Origin: Caecitellus pseudoparvulus | Taxonomy: Eukaryota > Bigyra: Bicosoecida | Length of the DNA: 64,000 bases | NCBI GenBank assembly: GCA_965644315.1 | Contig: CBFFRQ010000089.1 | Span: forward strand, 124,001 to 188,000 | Reading direction: 5' to 3' | In this document: positions 8,724-20,098 of the stretch, one piece after another | Layout of the letters: each line of letters opens with the position of its first letter | Position numbering within the stretch: position 1 is the first letter of the stretch | Position numbers and translations under genes: made by a program | Notes under the pieces: model-generated | Seen by the model: only the letters and a program-made list of their open reading frames with translations | What the model was told of the DNA's origin: nothing | Databases searched by the model: none

Positions 8724-9091
8724 AATCATGTGTGGCTGTGGCGGTGGGGCGTGGAAGGGGGGGGGGCATCTGCGGCGTGTCAGATCAAGAGCGCTGTGCC
8801 ACACACACACACCCCCGTCGCCACACACAATGAACACCCCACACTCGCTACATTAGAAAGCCAGCTTTACTTTGAACTGAGTCCCCAAGCACTGCAGCAA
8901 GGCCATCTTCGTGGCACACTTGCGTGCGTGCGTGGAGCAGCACGGGGCGTGTCGAAGGGCCACGTGAAGTGACCAGTGCAGGGTGTGACGCCCTGCGGCA
9001 GTCATACACCTCAGCGCTCAGGCACACAAGCCGCCGCGCCCTGGCGTGGAAAGGCCAGGAACGATCTTTTTCAGACCTTGCTGCTGTTTCC
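8724..9091. other. Spacer with G-run and CA microsatellite
   Basis: Intergenic or 5' UTR sequence between two plus-strand genes. It contains a run of G near 8757-8766 and a short (CA) tract near 8800-8815. No coding or RNA feature is seen. Confidence 0.5.
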
Positions 9092-10866
9092 ATGCCGGGC
9101 CAGTCCGCAGCAGGCCCCCGGGCCGCCGCGCCGTCAGCAGGCTCGCATGTGACGCAGACGCTGTCACACCAACCTCAGCGGACAGCCGGCGTGGCGAGGG
9201 GCGCCGCCCGTGAGGCTGACACCTCGCCCTCCGCCATGCTGGAGCTGTTCAACAAGAATCAGGCCATGCAGGCGGAGCTGAGCCAGGTGAAGGAGCGCAT
9301 CAGCGCGCTGCAAGACGCCGTGGCGCTCATGCGGCTGAAAGCTGGCAGTCCGACAGATTGCGCCCAAGACACGCCAACGCCAGCAGCAGGCGCCCAGAGC
9401 AGTGAGTGCGCGAGTGCTTCTTGAAACTGTCTGCATGGCCGGCTGGGTGGGCCTGCACACAGCTTGGTACACTGCCGTCATGTGAAAGGTGTCGTGGCGT
9501 CCCTTGCCCTGCCCTGGTTGCTCACTGCATGCTTCTGCCGCTTCTGGCGCCTGCAGCGTGCCTTGTGCAATGCGCACAGCAACAGCATGTGCACTGCCAC
9601 GTGCTCGGCTGTTGTTTCCCTGACCTGCGCGCGCCTCCCTGGCTCTGCCGCGGTCCGCTTGCCCCTTCACGTGACTGTGCCCAAGTGATGTGCAGTGTTC
9701 CCAATTACCGCTTCACTTCCCTTGTCATTGCAGGTGCCCCCCACCGCAGCGTTAGTGAGCCCCAAGACACCAGCACTGCGGGGCAGCGCAGTGCAGTTGC
9801 GATGGAGTCCACCATGACTGGCTCTCGCAGCAATGGCTCCTCCACAGACTCCCGGCAGCCGCCGGCAGAATGCGCCGACGAAGGCGCCGCTTCGCAGCAG
9901 CCATCCGGGGCAGGCGCAGGTGGCAGTGACGGCAGGGACACGCGCGCCAGCAGCAACAGCACGGGGGGCTCAGACGTCGCCACACCGTCCCCTCCCCCTG
10001 AAACACCCTCCACCTCCACCAGCACGCCTGGGTTGACGGGGGGGCACAAACGCGGCCGGGAAGCAGGCCCAGCCCTGGCAGCGCCGCAGCAAAACCCAGA
10101 CTCTCGCCCTCCCCCCCTCAAGTGCCCCGCGCACGACGCACCCCCCTTCCAGCCCAGAAGGCCAGCTCGCCCTTCTGGGCTGGGCCTGCTGCAGCACGCG
10201 CCGCCAAACGCCTGGCACCCTCGGCCTGACCCCATGCTGCGTTTCCACCACGCCGAACAGGGGCCCCTGCCCCCCTTCCAGCCGCAAAGGGAAGCCCCCG
10301 TGCCCGCCTTCAACCCCCACCTGCTTCAGCAAACCTTCATGTCTGGCTCAGTGCCGGCTGGGCCCCACACCCTGGCCCAGCCTGTGCTTGCGCCACCGCT
10401 GCTCCCCTCTGCGCCGCGATTCGGCCCCCCTCCTGCATCAACCCAAGCCCCCCCGAGGCCCCCACAGCACAGCCAGGCTGAGCCCCCCCCCTCTGGCCGC
10501 GTCAAGGGCAAGATGCTGCCTTGGGAGCGCGCACGCGTGGCCGAGTTCGTGGGTGCAGTGCGCGCCAAGCAGCTGGTCGTGGCGCGTGGCGACCTGGCGC
10601 GGTGCCTGCGAGCGCACGTGAACCCCGAGCGGCCTCAGCTGTTCTACGAGAAACTCATCTCGCGCAAACGCCTGAACCAGGAACTGGGCGAGCTGCTGGC
10701 GCCGCGCAAGCAGCGTCGGAGTCTGCTGGATGCGGAGGTGCTGGAGTCACTCCGCCGCAACCCCGCGTTGATCCAGGCTGCCATGACCGGCCAGCAGTGG
10801 GGGGGGGCGGCACCCGTTGGTCCCGTGCCGTGGCAACCCCCCCTTGGCCAGCCGCAAGGCCGCTGA
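9092..10866 (+). CDS. Proline/serine-rich protein with short coiled coil, function unknown
   Basis: Two exons, 9092-9401 and 9734-10866, encode 480 residues. The intron begins GTGAGT, ends TTGCAG and, at 332 bp, is the longest I placed with confidence in this window. Residues about 50-85 (MLELFNKNQAMQAELSQVKE and on) form a heptad pattern suited to a coiled coil. Residues about 105-355 are disordered, rich in Pro, Ser and Gln. A basic, folded-looking block (about 360-456), including LPWERARVAEFVGAVRAKQL and LISRKRLNQELGELLAPRKQ, is the part most likely to be conserved. The composition resembles nuclear or transcription-associated proteins. No known DNA-binding domain was recognised. Confidence 0.62.
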
Positions 10867-10966
10867 GGGTGGCGCCAGTTTGGCACGGCCGGCCCCTTCG
10901 CAATGCATTGGGTACAAGTCAGCCAGCGCCCCAGCAAGCAGTGCGCGGCACCTGTGCGTGCCGGGT

Positions 10967-11875
10967 CTACATGCCGCCTGGTGCCCCTGCCGCCTTGAGG
11001 CCACCTGGGGCAAGGGAGAGTGTGTGTGTGGCGGAGAGGGCAGCGCGCTGTGACCGGGCACCGCGGCACGCACTGACGTCCATGCCCGAGGCGCTGCTGC
11101 CGAAGATCTGCAGCCGTGACAGCGCTGTGTACTCTCCCTGTGGGTAGTGGTGGTGGCGGCGGCGTGGCGCGGTAAGTGCACCAGGCACTTCGCTCGGCCA
11201 CGCACCTCTTCGTTCTCAAACATGAACTGCAAGTTGTGGACGTTCTGGAACTTCACATACTTCGTCTGCAACGCGCGGGAAAACGGAAGTGCGGGTATGC
11301 AGAGTCACTGTGTGGGGGGGCGCGGCAACGCACCGCCAGTGGCTCGGCGCCGTCTGTCAGCTGGTCAGGCGTCAAATCCCAAGTCTGCGTCGCAGCCGTG
11401 TCATCCACACTCTCAAAGTCCAGGAGCGGCTTGTTCACCCACACACGCATGCGGGTGGGCGCCTGGTCCCCTGCAGGCGCCTGCACCTTGATGCCGCGGA
11501 TCTTTGTCAAGCCTGCGCAATGCAGAGCAGGAGCTGCCTGACTTGGGCCGCCTCGCTGCATGGGCCAGGCACTGCACGACACACAGGAGAAGGGGATGTT
11601 CAGCAGCAGCTGGTCATCTGCATCGGACCGCAGCACAAGGTGGCTGTCTGTGCAAGCGTGGGCGAGGGAGGGCGTTGGCTGGTGTGGTGGTCGTGAGCAT
11701 TGGCGGTGGTGGGTTTCGGCGGGGTGCAGCCAAACGACGCCGAAACGCCACGCGCCGCACCTCCGTTGAACAGGTTCGCGTGCTCAGCGCCCTTTTGTTC
11801 GTTGAGGCACTGTGTGCCTTTCTTCTCAATGTCCCCCTCCAAGTCTTGCATGGCAAGCTGAGCTGAAGCTGCCAT
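10967..11875 (-). CDS. PITHD1: PITH domain protein (PITHD1-like)
   Basis: Six small exons on the minus strand: 11875-11761, 11647-11585, 11512-11334, 11265-11206, 11137-11074 and 11004-10967. They join without a frame break into 172 residues. The assembled protein is a single PITH domain: an N-terminal ECLN-like motif (TQCLNEQKGAE), then VLRSDADDQLLLNIPF, LTKIRGIKVQAP, MRVWVNKPLLDFESV, YVKFQNVHNLQFMFEN and LSRLQIFGSSASG. These match the order of strands in TXNL1 and PITHD1. No thioredoxin domain precedes it, so it is the stand-alone type. In TXNL1 the PITH domain docks on the 26S proteasome; stand-alone members may share this binding. Donors are GTGCGG, GTGTGT and three GTGCGT. Confidence 0.88.
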
Positions 11876-12021
11876 GGTAAGCTCGCAGCTCACGCTCTGG
11901 CTCAGGCACGAGCAGCAGAAAGCAGCTGAGCGCTGGGGCGGCAGTCAGGGCGACCAGTGGACACCCTCCTGCAAGCCGGTGTGTTGGATGGGGGCCATCG
12001 CCTTTGTGTGGATTGTGCGGC

Positions 12022-13424
12022 TCACCTGCGTTTGACGCGGTTCATGGCCCGTGCCAGCTCGGCATCCAGCGCACCACGCACAGGCGCTCGCCCCGTGGCC
12101 TTGTCAGCTGCCTTGGAAGCGCGCTGCGCCTTGCGCTGGGCACGGCGCTGGGCAGCAGGGTCGGAACCAGCCCCTGTGTCACTGGAGGGTGCAGCAGCCG
12201 CTGCGCCTCCTGCTTTGGCCGCCAGACGCTCTGCCAGGGCGCTGGAGCGGCGGACTTTGATGATGCCGGCACGCACGAGGAGCTCCCGCTGGGCCAGGGC
12301 GGCATTGCCCCGGGCCTTGTAGGTGAGGGAGGGTGCGGGGACATAGGTGCCCTTGGGCAGGTCCGTGGGCACCCACCGCCCTCGCCCCATCTCGGCCATG
12401 ACGCCGCGGTCCGACTTGCGGCGCTGCGCATCCACCTCACGCATGATCTCCCACAGGGACTCGTTGGCCACCTGCCCCTCCCGCGCTCGGATGGCCATCT
12501 GCTCTGCCCAAAAAGCTTCCCCCAGCACGGCACTGCGCATGGCCAGCTGCATGCGGAAGGCGGGGAACAGCAGTGACGCGTACTTGTCGTGCATGGCTTT
12601 GAACTCCACCAGGGACAGGCGCTGGTCCTGGTTGGCGTCCAGCTCCTCGAACAGCGGCTTCAGGCGAGTGTTCAGCTCAATCAACTGCCCGTACACTTCT
12701 TCCAGCATGAGGCGGACTTCCTCCTGGCGTGGTGCAGCAGGGCGAGGGGGCAGGGTGGTGGTGGCAGCAGGTGCAGCCTCGGCAGCGCAGTCCAACGCAC
12801 AATGGTGAGGTAGCCTGCGCCGCTGGGCCCGCTGGGCCCCTGCGTCACTTCTTCGTACAGTTTGAAGGCAAAGGTGACGAGGGCCTTGGCGTCCAGCATG
12901 CAGTACGTCCACACGGCGTCCACGAACTCCGTGAAGTCGATGATGCCGTCGCCGTTTGCATCTGCGGCGGGCCGGGGGCTGCGTGGGGTGGCAGGTGCAG
13001 TGCCTGGGCCGCCTCGCACGGCTGGCGCACCGAACAAGTGGAACACGCGGTCAGTGAACTCGGTTTCCTCCACTCCGATGTACCGGTTGAACTCCAGCAG
13101 GTCCAGCGCGCCAGTGCCGTCCCTGTCGATGTCCACAAAAACAGAGTACAGGCGGTTCACAGTAACCTCGCTCACTGCGCCGCGGGCGTGCATGTCCGCC
13201 ATGCAAGGAGAACAGGGACTCTATCAATGGTACGAGTTTCTCACGTTTCATGGCTCGGAAGTGCCGCACAGCGTCCTCTCCCTGCGCGAGCGGCTCCGTG
13301 CGCATGCTCGCGTCTTGCGTTTCTCCTCGTTGCAGGGCAGCGCACCACCCACCTGCCCCGGACGCGTGATGTTGGGCTTGAAGAAGTGAGTAAAGGTGAC
13401 CTCTTTACTCCCCGTGCCCCCCAT
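12022..13424 (-). CDS. EF-hand protein with N-myristoylation-type start
   Basis: Five exons on the minus strand: 13424-13353, 13281-13245, 13174-13031, 12961-12801 and 12723-12022, encoding 371 residues. The N-terminus MGGTGSKE fits the N-myristoylation consensus (Gly2, Ser6). Splicing restores canonical calcium loops: DIDRDGTGALDLLEF, DANGDGIIDFTEF and DANQDQRLSLVEF. Joining at 13031/12961 produces the textbook HLFDANGDGIIDF, which supports that intron although it carries no stop. The layout (myristoyl site plus an EF-hand pair) recalls recoverin- or calcineurin-B-like sensors. The C-terminal about 190 residues form an unrelated Arg/Lys/Ala-rich region ending NRVKRR. A membrane-associated calcium sensor is plausible; its partner is unknown. 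Confidence 0.82.
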
Positions 13425-13641
13425 GGCGGGTACCTGTGTGCCTGGCGTAGCGGGGGCCGCCTTGCCACTGCAGGGGCTTCCTGGCGATTTCCGCAGGTCA
13501 CCCCTGGGGCTTCGCGCAACTGTCTACACCCCCAAGCTTTTCAACGGGGCGCACCCACCCTGCATGCTTAACACCGCATCCGAATCCTCAATAATGCTGT
13601 GCATTGCCGAAGGTTTTTGCCGCGAGGCCCTGTGTGCTGCT

Positions 13642-14695
13642 TCACTCCTGTCGTGGTCGCTTCTTGGCTTCGGGTGGAAACAGCGCGTTGCCCTCTGCAA
13701 ACGGCACGACATGTGCGCCAGCCGACTTAAGAGACTCCAACAACCCGCTATGGATGTCCCCCACTCCAGTGGTGGCCACCATGTCTCTGGTGCGCAGTGT
13801 GTACGGCTGCCCACGAGTGTCTGAGATTCGCCCGCCGGCCTCCACCACCAGCAACCCCCCCGCGCTGACATCCCACGAGGACAAGTCCAGCTCCCAGAAA
13901 CCCTGCGCAGGAGAAGACATGGGTGTACGGCATGCCGTGCGCCAGCCGCGCGGGATGCCTCGCCACACACCGTCAGCCGCCCACACGCCACCCAGCTCAA
14001 ATGCAACGCCGCGCTGCCGAAGCTGCGCACAGAGCGGCAGTGCGGCGACACGGCGCCGGCACCTGCACACATAGTCTGCGCCATTTCTGCTTCGTGCCCC
14101 GTCCCAAAGGCCAGCACCGCCTGCGCCAGCCCCTTCTCAGCAGCGGAAACTGTGATGGGCTCCCCGTTGCAGTGCGCGCCGCCGCCTGCCGTGGCTGAGA
14201 AGAGCTCCTCGCGGAAGGGGTCCAAGACGACGCCTGCTACCATGGTGCCCTGGTGGGCCACGCCAATGGACACGACAGAGGCTGGGATGCCGTGCACGAA
14301 GTTGGTCGTGCCGTCGATGGGGTCCACGATCCACAGCCACTCCTGGGACAGGAAGCTCTCCAACGCAGCGGCCGATGCAGAGCTGCCACTGCCGACACTC
14401 TCCTCGCCCAGCACTGCGTGATCAGGGAACGCCTCTTGGATGGTCGCGCGCACAACCTGCGGGGACCGCCGCGAGGAAGGGTGCAGGGCGCTGGTCTCGC
14501 TGCGGAAATTGCACCACACACATCTTCACACTGCTTGTCCACGGCCGTGACGAGGTCCTTGTCGCCGTCCTTTGTGTGGGCCACAGCGACAGCCCCCTTG
14601 TTTGCCCTCATTAAGTCCCCTGCTTTCTGGGCCGCCGCCTTGGCCACCACCAGCACACGCTGCAGCATGGCTTCGTCAGGTGTCGCTGCTGCCAT
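13642..14695 (-). CDS. IMPA1: Inositol monophosphatase
   Basis: Three exons on the minus strand: 14695-14522, 14456-13971 and 13902-13642, encoding 306 residues; human IMPA1 has 277. Family metal-binding motifs are intact: GEES (about residue 75), WIVDPIDGTTNFVHG (about 100-115) and the late WDVSAGGLLVVEAGG. Splicing at 13971/13902 restores CGRLTGFWELDLSSWDV, as in the family's GRxDxYWE...WD. The enzyme hydrolyses inositol monophosphate to free inositol with Mg2+, supplying phosphoinositide signalling, and this family is lithium-sensitive. The gene is divergent from the amino-acid transporter at 14933, with 237 bp between the start codons that probably hold both promoters. Confidence 0.93.
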
Positions 14696-14932
14696 GCTTG
14701 TGGGCAGTTGAGGACGGGCGTGGGGCGGGGAGCAGCGCACAGTGGGCACTGCAGGGACACTTCGCTTCACACACTCCACATTTTTGTGTGCTGGCACCCC
14801 TCACTGCTCCACCTGGCGCCCCTCTGCTCGCTGCCAGGCCAGCTCTGCACGCCGCTGGGTTGAGGTGCCTGCACGTGACCGCAAGGCAGGGCGGGCCGGA
14901 GGGACCAGCGCCAAGCGCCAGCCGAGCCAGCC

Positions 14933-17544
14933 ATGCGCATGAACCAGTTCCTGTCCAAGGCCTTTCGCCGCAAGGTGATGGGGCAGGGTGGCGGCACCAC
15001 CCTGGCGCGCAAGCTGGGCGTGTTTGACATCACAGCGCTCGGCGTGGGAAGCACGCTTGGAGCAGGGTGCGTCACGCCACCGAGCGCGGCAGAGCTGCTC
15101 ACCACCAGGGCATCACACCAGCCGCCTTTTGAGCGCAGTATCTACGTCATCACAGGCACTGTCGCGCGGAACACGGTGCGTGTGCTGTGCTGTGCCGGTT
15201 GCCGGGTCGGCTGGCTCGGCTCCAAGTGCACTGCACTTGGCTCCGCACACTGAACGAACTTCGGCGCGGGTACCTGCCCCGTGCCGGGCACAGCACCACC
15301 GCTACCGCACCCATCCCCCCTGATGCTCACCGCAGACGGGGCCTGGTATAGTTCTTAGTTTCCTCATTGCCGGCATCGCCTCCATCCTCTCTGGCCTCGC
15401 GTACGCTGAATTCGGCAGCCGCGTGCCCAAAGCCGGCTCGGCGTACGTGTACTCCTTCGTGGCAGTGGGCGAGCTCATCGCGTGGCTGACTGGGTGGAAC
15501 TTGATCCTGGAGTACATCATCGGCGCCTCCAGCGTCGCGCGGGGCTGGTCCTCCTACTTCGACTCTCTCGTGCACCACTGGATCTCCCACAACATCAACG
15601 ACCACATCCCCGCCCCCGCCGGCATCGACCCCGACATCTTCGCCCTCTTCATCACGCTCGTCCTCACCCTCGTCGTGGCCGTGGGCGTCAAGGAGAGCAC
15701 CATGGCCAACAACGTCCTCACCGCCGTGAACATCATTGTCATCGCTGTCATCGTCATTGCAGGCAGCTTCTACGCGAAACCCGCAAACTGGGACCCCTTC
15801 GTCCCCGAGAAATTCGGCACCATAGGCGTCTTCAAGGGGGCCGCCACCTGCTTCTACGCGTACATTGGCTTTGACGTCATCGCCACCTCGGCAGGTGCGA
15901 CCCGCAGACGTCCGACAGAGCAGGCTGGCGCCGCACCCCCCCTGCCACCCCCCCCCCCCTGCGCAGAGGAGACTAAGAACCCCTCTCGCAACGTGCCCAT
16001 CGGCATCATCGCGTCCCTCACCATCTGCGCGCTGTCCTACATGGCTGTCTCCGCCATCCTCACCCTCATGCAGGACTACGCGTGCGTGTCCCAGCCGCAG
16101 GCATACCCCGCCCCCCCCACACCACACACTGCGACCCCCTTCCCCTCACGCAGCGTGCTGAGCAATGAAGCGCCCCTGGCAGGTGCCTTCGGCGCCGTGG
16201 GGGCCACGTGGGCCAAGGTCTTCATTTCCGTCGGCGCCCTGGCAGGCCTCAGCACCAGCCTCATGGCCAGCATCTTCCCTCTGCCCCGCATCATCTACGC
16301 CATCGCATCAGACGGGCTGCTGTGGCCATGGCTGGGCGCAGTGCACCCCTACTTCAAAACGTGCGTGGAGTGGCCGCCTGTGCCCTGCGAACACCCCGCC
16401 CCTCCACTGTGCTCTGCACCCCCCCCGCAGTCCCCTCAACGCCACCCTCATCTCGGGCCTGCTGGCCGGCATCATGGCCTTCCTGCTGAACATCCAGGAG
16501 CTGGCAGAAATGCTCAGCATCGGAACACTCATCTCCTACACCATGGTGGGCGCCTGTGTCATCATTCTCCGGTACGAGCGCCCCAACGCCGCCATGGCAG
16601 CACACCTGGCCGACGCGGCCGCGGCGGGTGGTGCAGCAGCCACCGAGGCGGCCCCCCTCGTCTCCAGCAGGGGGGTGTTCGCAGAAACGCCCAAGCAAAG
16701 CACGCCCCAGCCCATGCAGCAGTCCTCCCGTCGCCAGCGTGCGGCCTCCATGGGGGGTGGCTCCGGCGTGCCGCTGCCTGCGCACCGCACTGGCGTGGCG
16801 GGCTCCCTGCCCGCCCCCGCATCAGCCCGCGCCTCCACGAACAGGGACCGGGCGGCGTCTGAGACGCACGAAGAGTACACGGCGCTGGCGTCAGACGACG
16901 ACATTGACGTGGCCGCGCCCGCAGCAGGAGTGGGCAGCAGTGGCGCGCTCATGACTGCCCACACGCCAGATGCCGTGACGGCCGAGGCGGGGCGGGCACT
17001 GGGGCAGAGTTCGGAGCACGTGTCCCTGGTGGCAGGGGAAGGGGAGGTGGAGGAGGACAATGAAGCTGCTGGGTGGTGGGAGAGTTTCGCCGCTGCAGCG
17101 AGGGGCCAGGCCATGGCAGGGAACCGCTTCCGTGCCGCCGTCGTGTGCGTGCTGCTGTACCTGCTGTGTGTCACCATCGTGTCAGTGTCCATCCTCGTGG
17201 GGGTGGGGCAAGTGTGGGCGTACGTCGTCATCGGCATCTTTGGCTTGGCAGCCGTGGCCATGGTGGGCATCGCCAACCGCATCCCTGAGCGGGCGCAGCC
17301 CAACTTGAAGTTCAAGTGCCCCTGGGTGCCCACTCTGCCCATGGTCAGCATGGGCATCAACATGTACTTGCTGTGCAGCCTGAGCCCCCTCACGTGGGCG
17401 CGTTTTGCGGTGTGGAGTGCCATTGGATTCGCCATTTACTTCTGGTACGGCATCACGCACTCCCGAGTTGCGGAAAAAGCCGCCGCCGCCATGCAGCGCT
17501 CGAAGCCCGACCAGGCCGACGCCGCGCCCACAGACTCGGACTGA
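14933..17544 (+). CDS. Cationic amino-acid transporter (APC superfamily, SLC7 CAT type)
   Basis: Six exons, 14933-15066, 15139-15175, 15336-15894, 15967-16081, 16154-16360 and 16431-17544, encode 721 residues. The assembled N-terminal half follows the CAT family closely: LGVFDITALGVGSTLGAGIY, then IAGIASILSGLAYAEFG, SRVPKAGSAYVYSF and ATSAEETKNPSRNVPIGI, with about 14 membrane helices overall. CATs carry Arg, Lys and ornithine across membranes. The loop between helices about 10 and 11 (residues about 404-578) is enlarged to about 175 residues, Ser/Ala-rich and acidic at its end, likely cytoplasmic and regulatory. After it the sequence returns to RAAVVCVLLYLL and the final helices. Plasma membrane versus vacuole cannot be told. 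Four of five donors are GTGCGT. Confidence 0.92.
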
Positions 17545-17591
17545 CATCCCTGCCTGTCCTGCCCAATGCACACATATCCAAACCGCAGGGA

Positions 17592-18778
17592 TCATGCCTG
17601 GGCAGTCTCCGTGGGGGCGTCTGGGTCGCCGCTCGCCGCGGCCACATCCGCCCAGTACGCTGCAGCATCCAGCGCCACTTCACAGGATTCCCGCACCACC
17701 TGGTCCTTGTCCTGCAGGTGCTCCTTCAGCACTGCCATGACTGCAGGCGTGCCGATGGCGCCCAGCGCCTCCGCCGCCTCGTGCCGCACCATGGCGTGTT
17801 CAGCGCCCCGCAGCAGACACGCCGTCAGGGCGTCCGCCGCCAAGCCCCGCTCTAGCTGCCCCAGCACATACGCCACCTCGTGCCGGAACAAGGCACTTGA
17901 CGTATCCTGCAACCCGTCACACAGTGCCAGCACCGCCTCGTCAGAGCCGTCGTTGCGCAGCGCGAACATGGCCTTGTACCGCGCGAACAGGGGCGCCTCC
18001 TCATCCAGCAACGCCTCTCGCAGCTCAGCCACTGACTTGGCACCCTCCTCGGCAGGGGCCGGGTCCACTGTGTCAAAGGGACTGCTCTCCGGAGCCTGTG
18101 GTACAGAGAGTACGGTGGCCAGGGGTGTTGCAGTTCGTATTGGGGCGGGCTCTTGGCGGTGCTGCCGCATAGCAAGGCGCCTCACCTTGGCCTCGGGACC
18201 AGACGCGGTCATTCGCTGCACGGCGATGGCACACGTCTCGCTGACCTCCTTCGCAGGATCCTCCATGAACTTCTTCAGCACGTCCAATGACTCCGGCTGG
18301 GCAATGGCGCCCAGGGCTTCCGCACACTGCGTGCAACGCGGAAGGAAGTGAGCGGTGCTCTTGCGGAAATTGATTCCTCAGCCCCGGACTACGTCACAGC
18401 GCGAGCTGCCAGCGCAAGGCATGGCCAGCACAAGACCTGGATGGCATGCACACTATATACATGTTTGGATACGCGTCCTCTCATGGAACAGCCCTCACGC
18501 ACCTCGTGTCGGACGATGGCATCATCCTCCACATTCTCCAGGATTCTCGTGAGGCACGGAACAGCCGCTGCATCCCCCATCTGCCCTAGGACGAAGGCCA
18601 CCTCATGCCGAAAGAGGCACGAGCCCTCCATGTCCTCCACCGCGGAAGCCAGCGTCTCCACCGCCACCGGCCCGCCTGCAGTGCGCAGGTGAAACACCGC
18701 CCGCATGCGCTCAGCCAGAGGCGCGCCCTTGTCCAACACCTTGGCCGCCTCAGCGGCGACAGAGGGCTCACTGGCCAT
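17592..18778 (-). CDS. DOHH: Deoxyhypusine hydroxylase (HEAT-repeat di-iron enzyme)
   Basis: Three exons on the minus strand: 18778-18503, 18326-18186 and 18095-17592, encoding 306 residues (human 302). The two symmetric halves each hold the two His-Glu iron-ligand sites: FRHEVAFVLGQ and VRHE-CAEALG in the first, FRHEVAYVLGQ and VRHEAAEALG in the second. All four HE pairs are intact. DOHH completes hypusine on eIF5A, needed for translation of poly-proline stretches. The second intron (18096-18185, GTGAGG...CACAG) is 90 bp with no stop in frame, so it is inferred from the family, which has no counterpart to the 30 residues it would add. The gene converges on the transporter with a gap of only 47 bp. 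Confidence 0.92.
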
Positions 18779-18938
18779 GATGAGGGGCAAGCGGAATCGA
18801 AGTTCACGTGCTGTGCCGGGTGTGTGGCGGGAGCGCTCCGTGTGCGGTGAACCGACAGTGTATGGATTGTGTATGCGGCAGCAAGCCGCTGCTGGGGGTG
18901 ATGCCACACGGCGACGGACCCGCCAATGCACAAACGGT

Positions 18939-19746
18939 TCAGACCTTGGTGGCACTCTCTGCCTTGGCCTTCTCTGCCTCGTACGCCTCCACCTTGCGCT
19001 GCAGGGCTGTGAAGAGGGGCGGTAAGCGGGCGGTGCATACAGACCTGGGTGCGCGGCAGAGGAGGCTGGCGCCACGTACTGGTGGTCACCTGCTGCAGCT
19101 GCTGCGCCTTTTGCTCCACCAACGCTTGCAGCTGATCCCCCTTTGTCTTCACATACTTGGCCTTGGTGCCCATCACCTCCGCCGCCGCCTCGCGCGTCTT
19201 GCGCACGTAGAAGCCTGTGCCCACGTCCACCAGCAACGCATCAGGCTCCACGAGCTTCCCAGGCACATACAGACTGGAAGTCAAAGGAACAAGGATCTCC
19301 GAGTCTGCGGCTTGGGTGCAAAAGGGTATGTTGTGAAGTGCTGCTGATTACTCCCCGTTGCAGCCGGAGCGGGATTTGGCGTTACGCCTCCCCAGCAGCA
19401 CCCACCTTCCTCTGCATCCTGCAGCTCTGTGACGGCTGCCTGTGAGCTCACAAACCTCTGCTGGGCCAATCGAAGGTTCTGCAAGTTTGTCCTGAGCGCT
19501 TGAAGGTCCTGCGAGGTCGGATGGCACGGCATGTGTGCAATGTGGATGCGGCTTGGCGTTTCGTAGCCTCCCGCATGCTGACAGCACACTGCTATGCCAG
19601 TGCAAGGGGTCGCAGGCTAAACGCACCCCACCGAGCTGCTTCCGCATCATATCCAGCTGCTCAATGGATAGGCTTGTCAGCTGGATGGGCTGGGGAGCCT
19701 CCTCAGCCCCCTGGGGTGCAGCGGACTCTGTCGCTGCCGATGACAT
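18939..19746 (-). CDS. PFDN5: Prefoldin subunit 5 (alpha-type)
   Basis: Four exons on the minus strand: 19746-19627, 19508-19406, 19304-19090 and 18998-18939, encoding 165 residues. The order is typical of alpha prefoldins: a first coiled-coil helix (IQLTSLSIEQLDMMRKQL, then LQALRTNLQNLRLAQQRF), a beta hairpin segment with LVPLTSSLYVPGKL and LLVDVGTGFYVRKT, and a second helix ending in KVEAYEAEKAKAESATKV. VPLTSSLYVPG and DVGTG(F/Y)YV are diagnostic for PFDN5. Prefoldin hands nascent actin and tubulin to the CCT chaperonin. The last acceptor was chosen among two nearby AGs because only the second keeps frame. The gene is head-to-tail with DOHH, 160 bp apart. Confidence 0.93.
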
Positions 19747-20098
19747 GGCTGCGAGCTATTTGTGTGACACAAGAACTGCAAGGGTGGAAGAAGAGCCTTC
19801 CCGAACTGCACTACGTCGGACTGGAGGGTTTGTGTGATGTGATGACGTGCCAGGGTTGGAGTTCTGCGGCTAGTGCGCTGGTGGGGCTGCACATGTTCAC
19901 CCCAGCTGCCACGCCACTCGAGCGAGCAGAGAGAAACTGCATTTAAACTAACGCCACTGGAATTATGCTGTCAGGCGCATTGACCGAACATGTGGTCTGC
20001 TCCGCCGGGCATGACCGCGCTCACTGCACTTGCTGCCTTCCCCATCCTTCGCAGGCCAGAAGGCACTGAACACGAACAAAACCGACAAGCAAAGCGCC
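19747..20098. other. Spacer upstream of prefoldin 5 and downstream of the lectin gene
   Basis: About 350 bp without a recognisable gene. It must hold the prefoldin promoter and the 3' flank of the large lectin gene. No motif stood out. Confidence 0.45.

Noticed and set aside
13037-13202. Start of the EF-hand gene at the in-frame ATG of 13202
   Set aside because: Using the acceptor at 13175 and two further upstream exons gives a continuous coding sequence with a myristoylation-type start. The stretch 13175-13244 fits as an intron (GTGAGA...GCGCAG).
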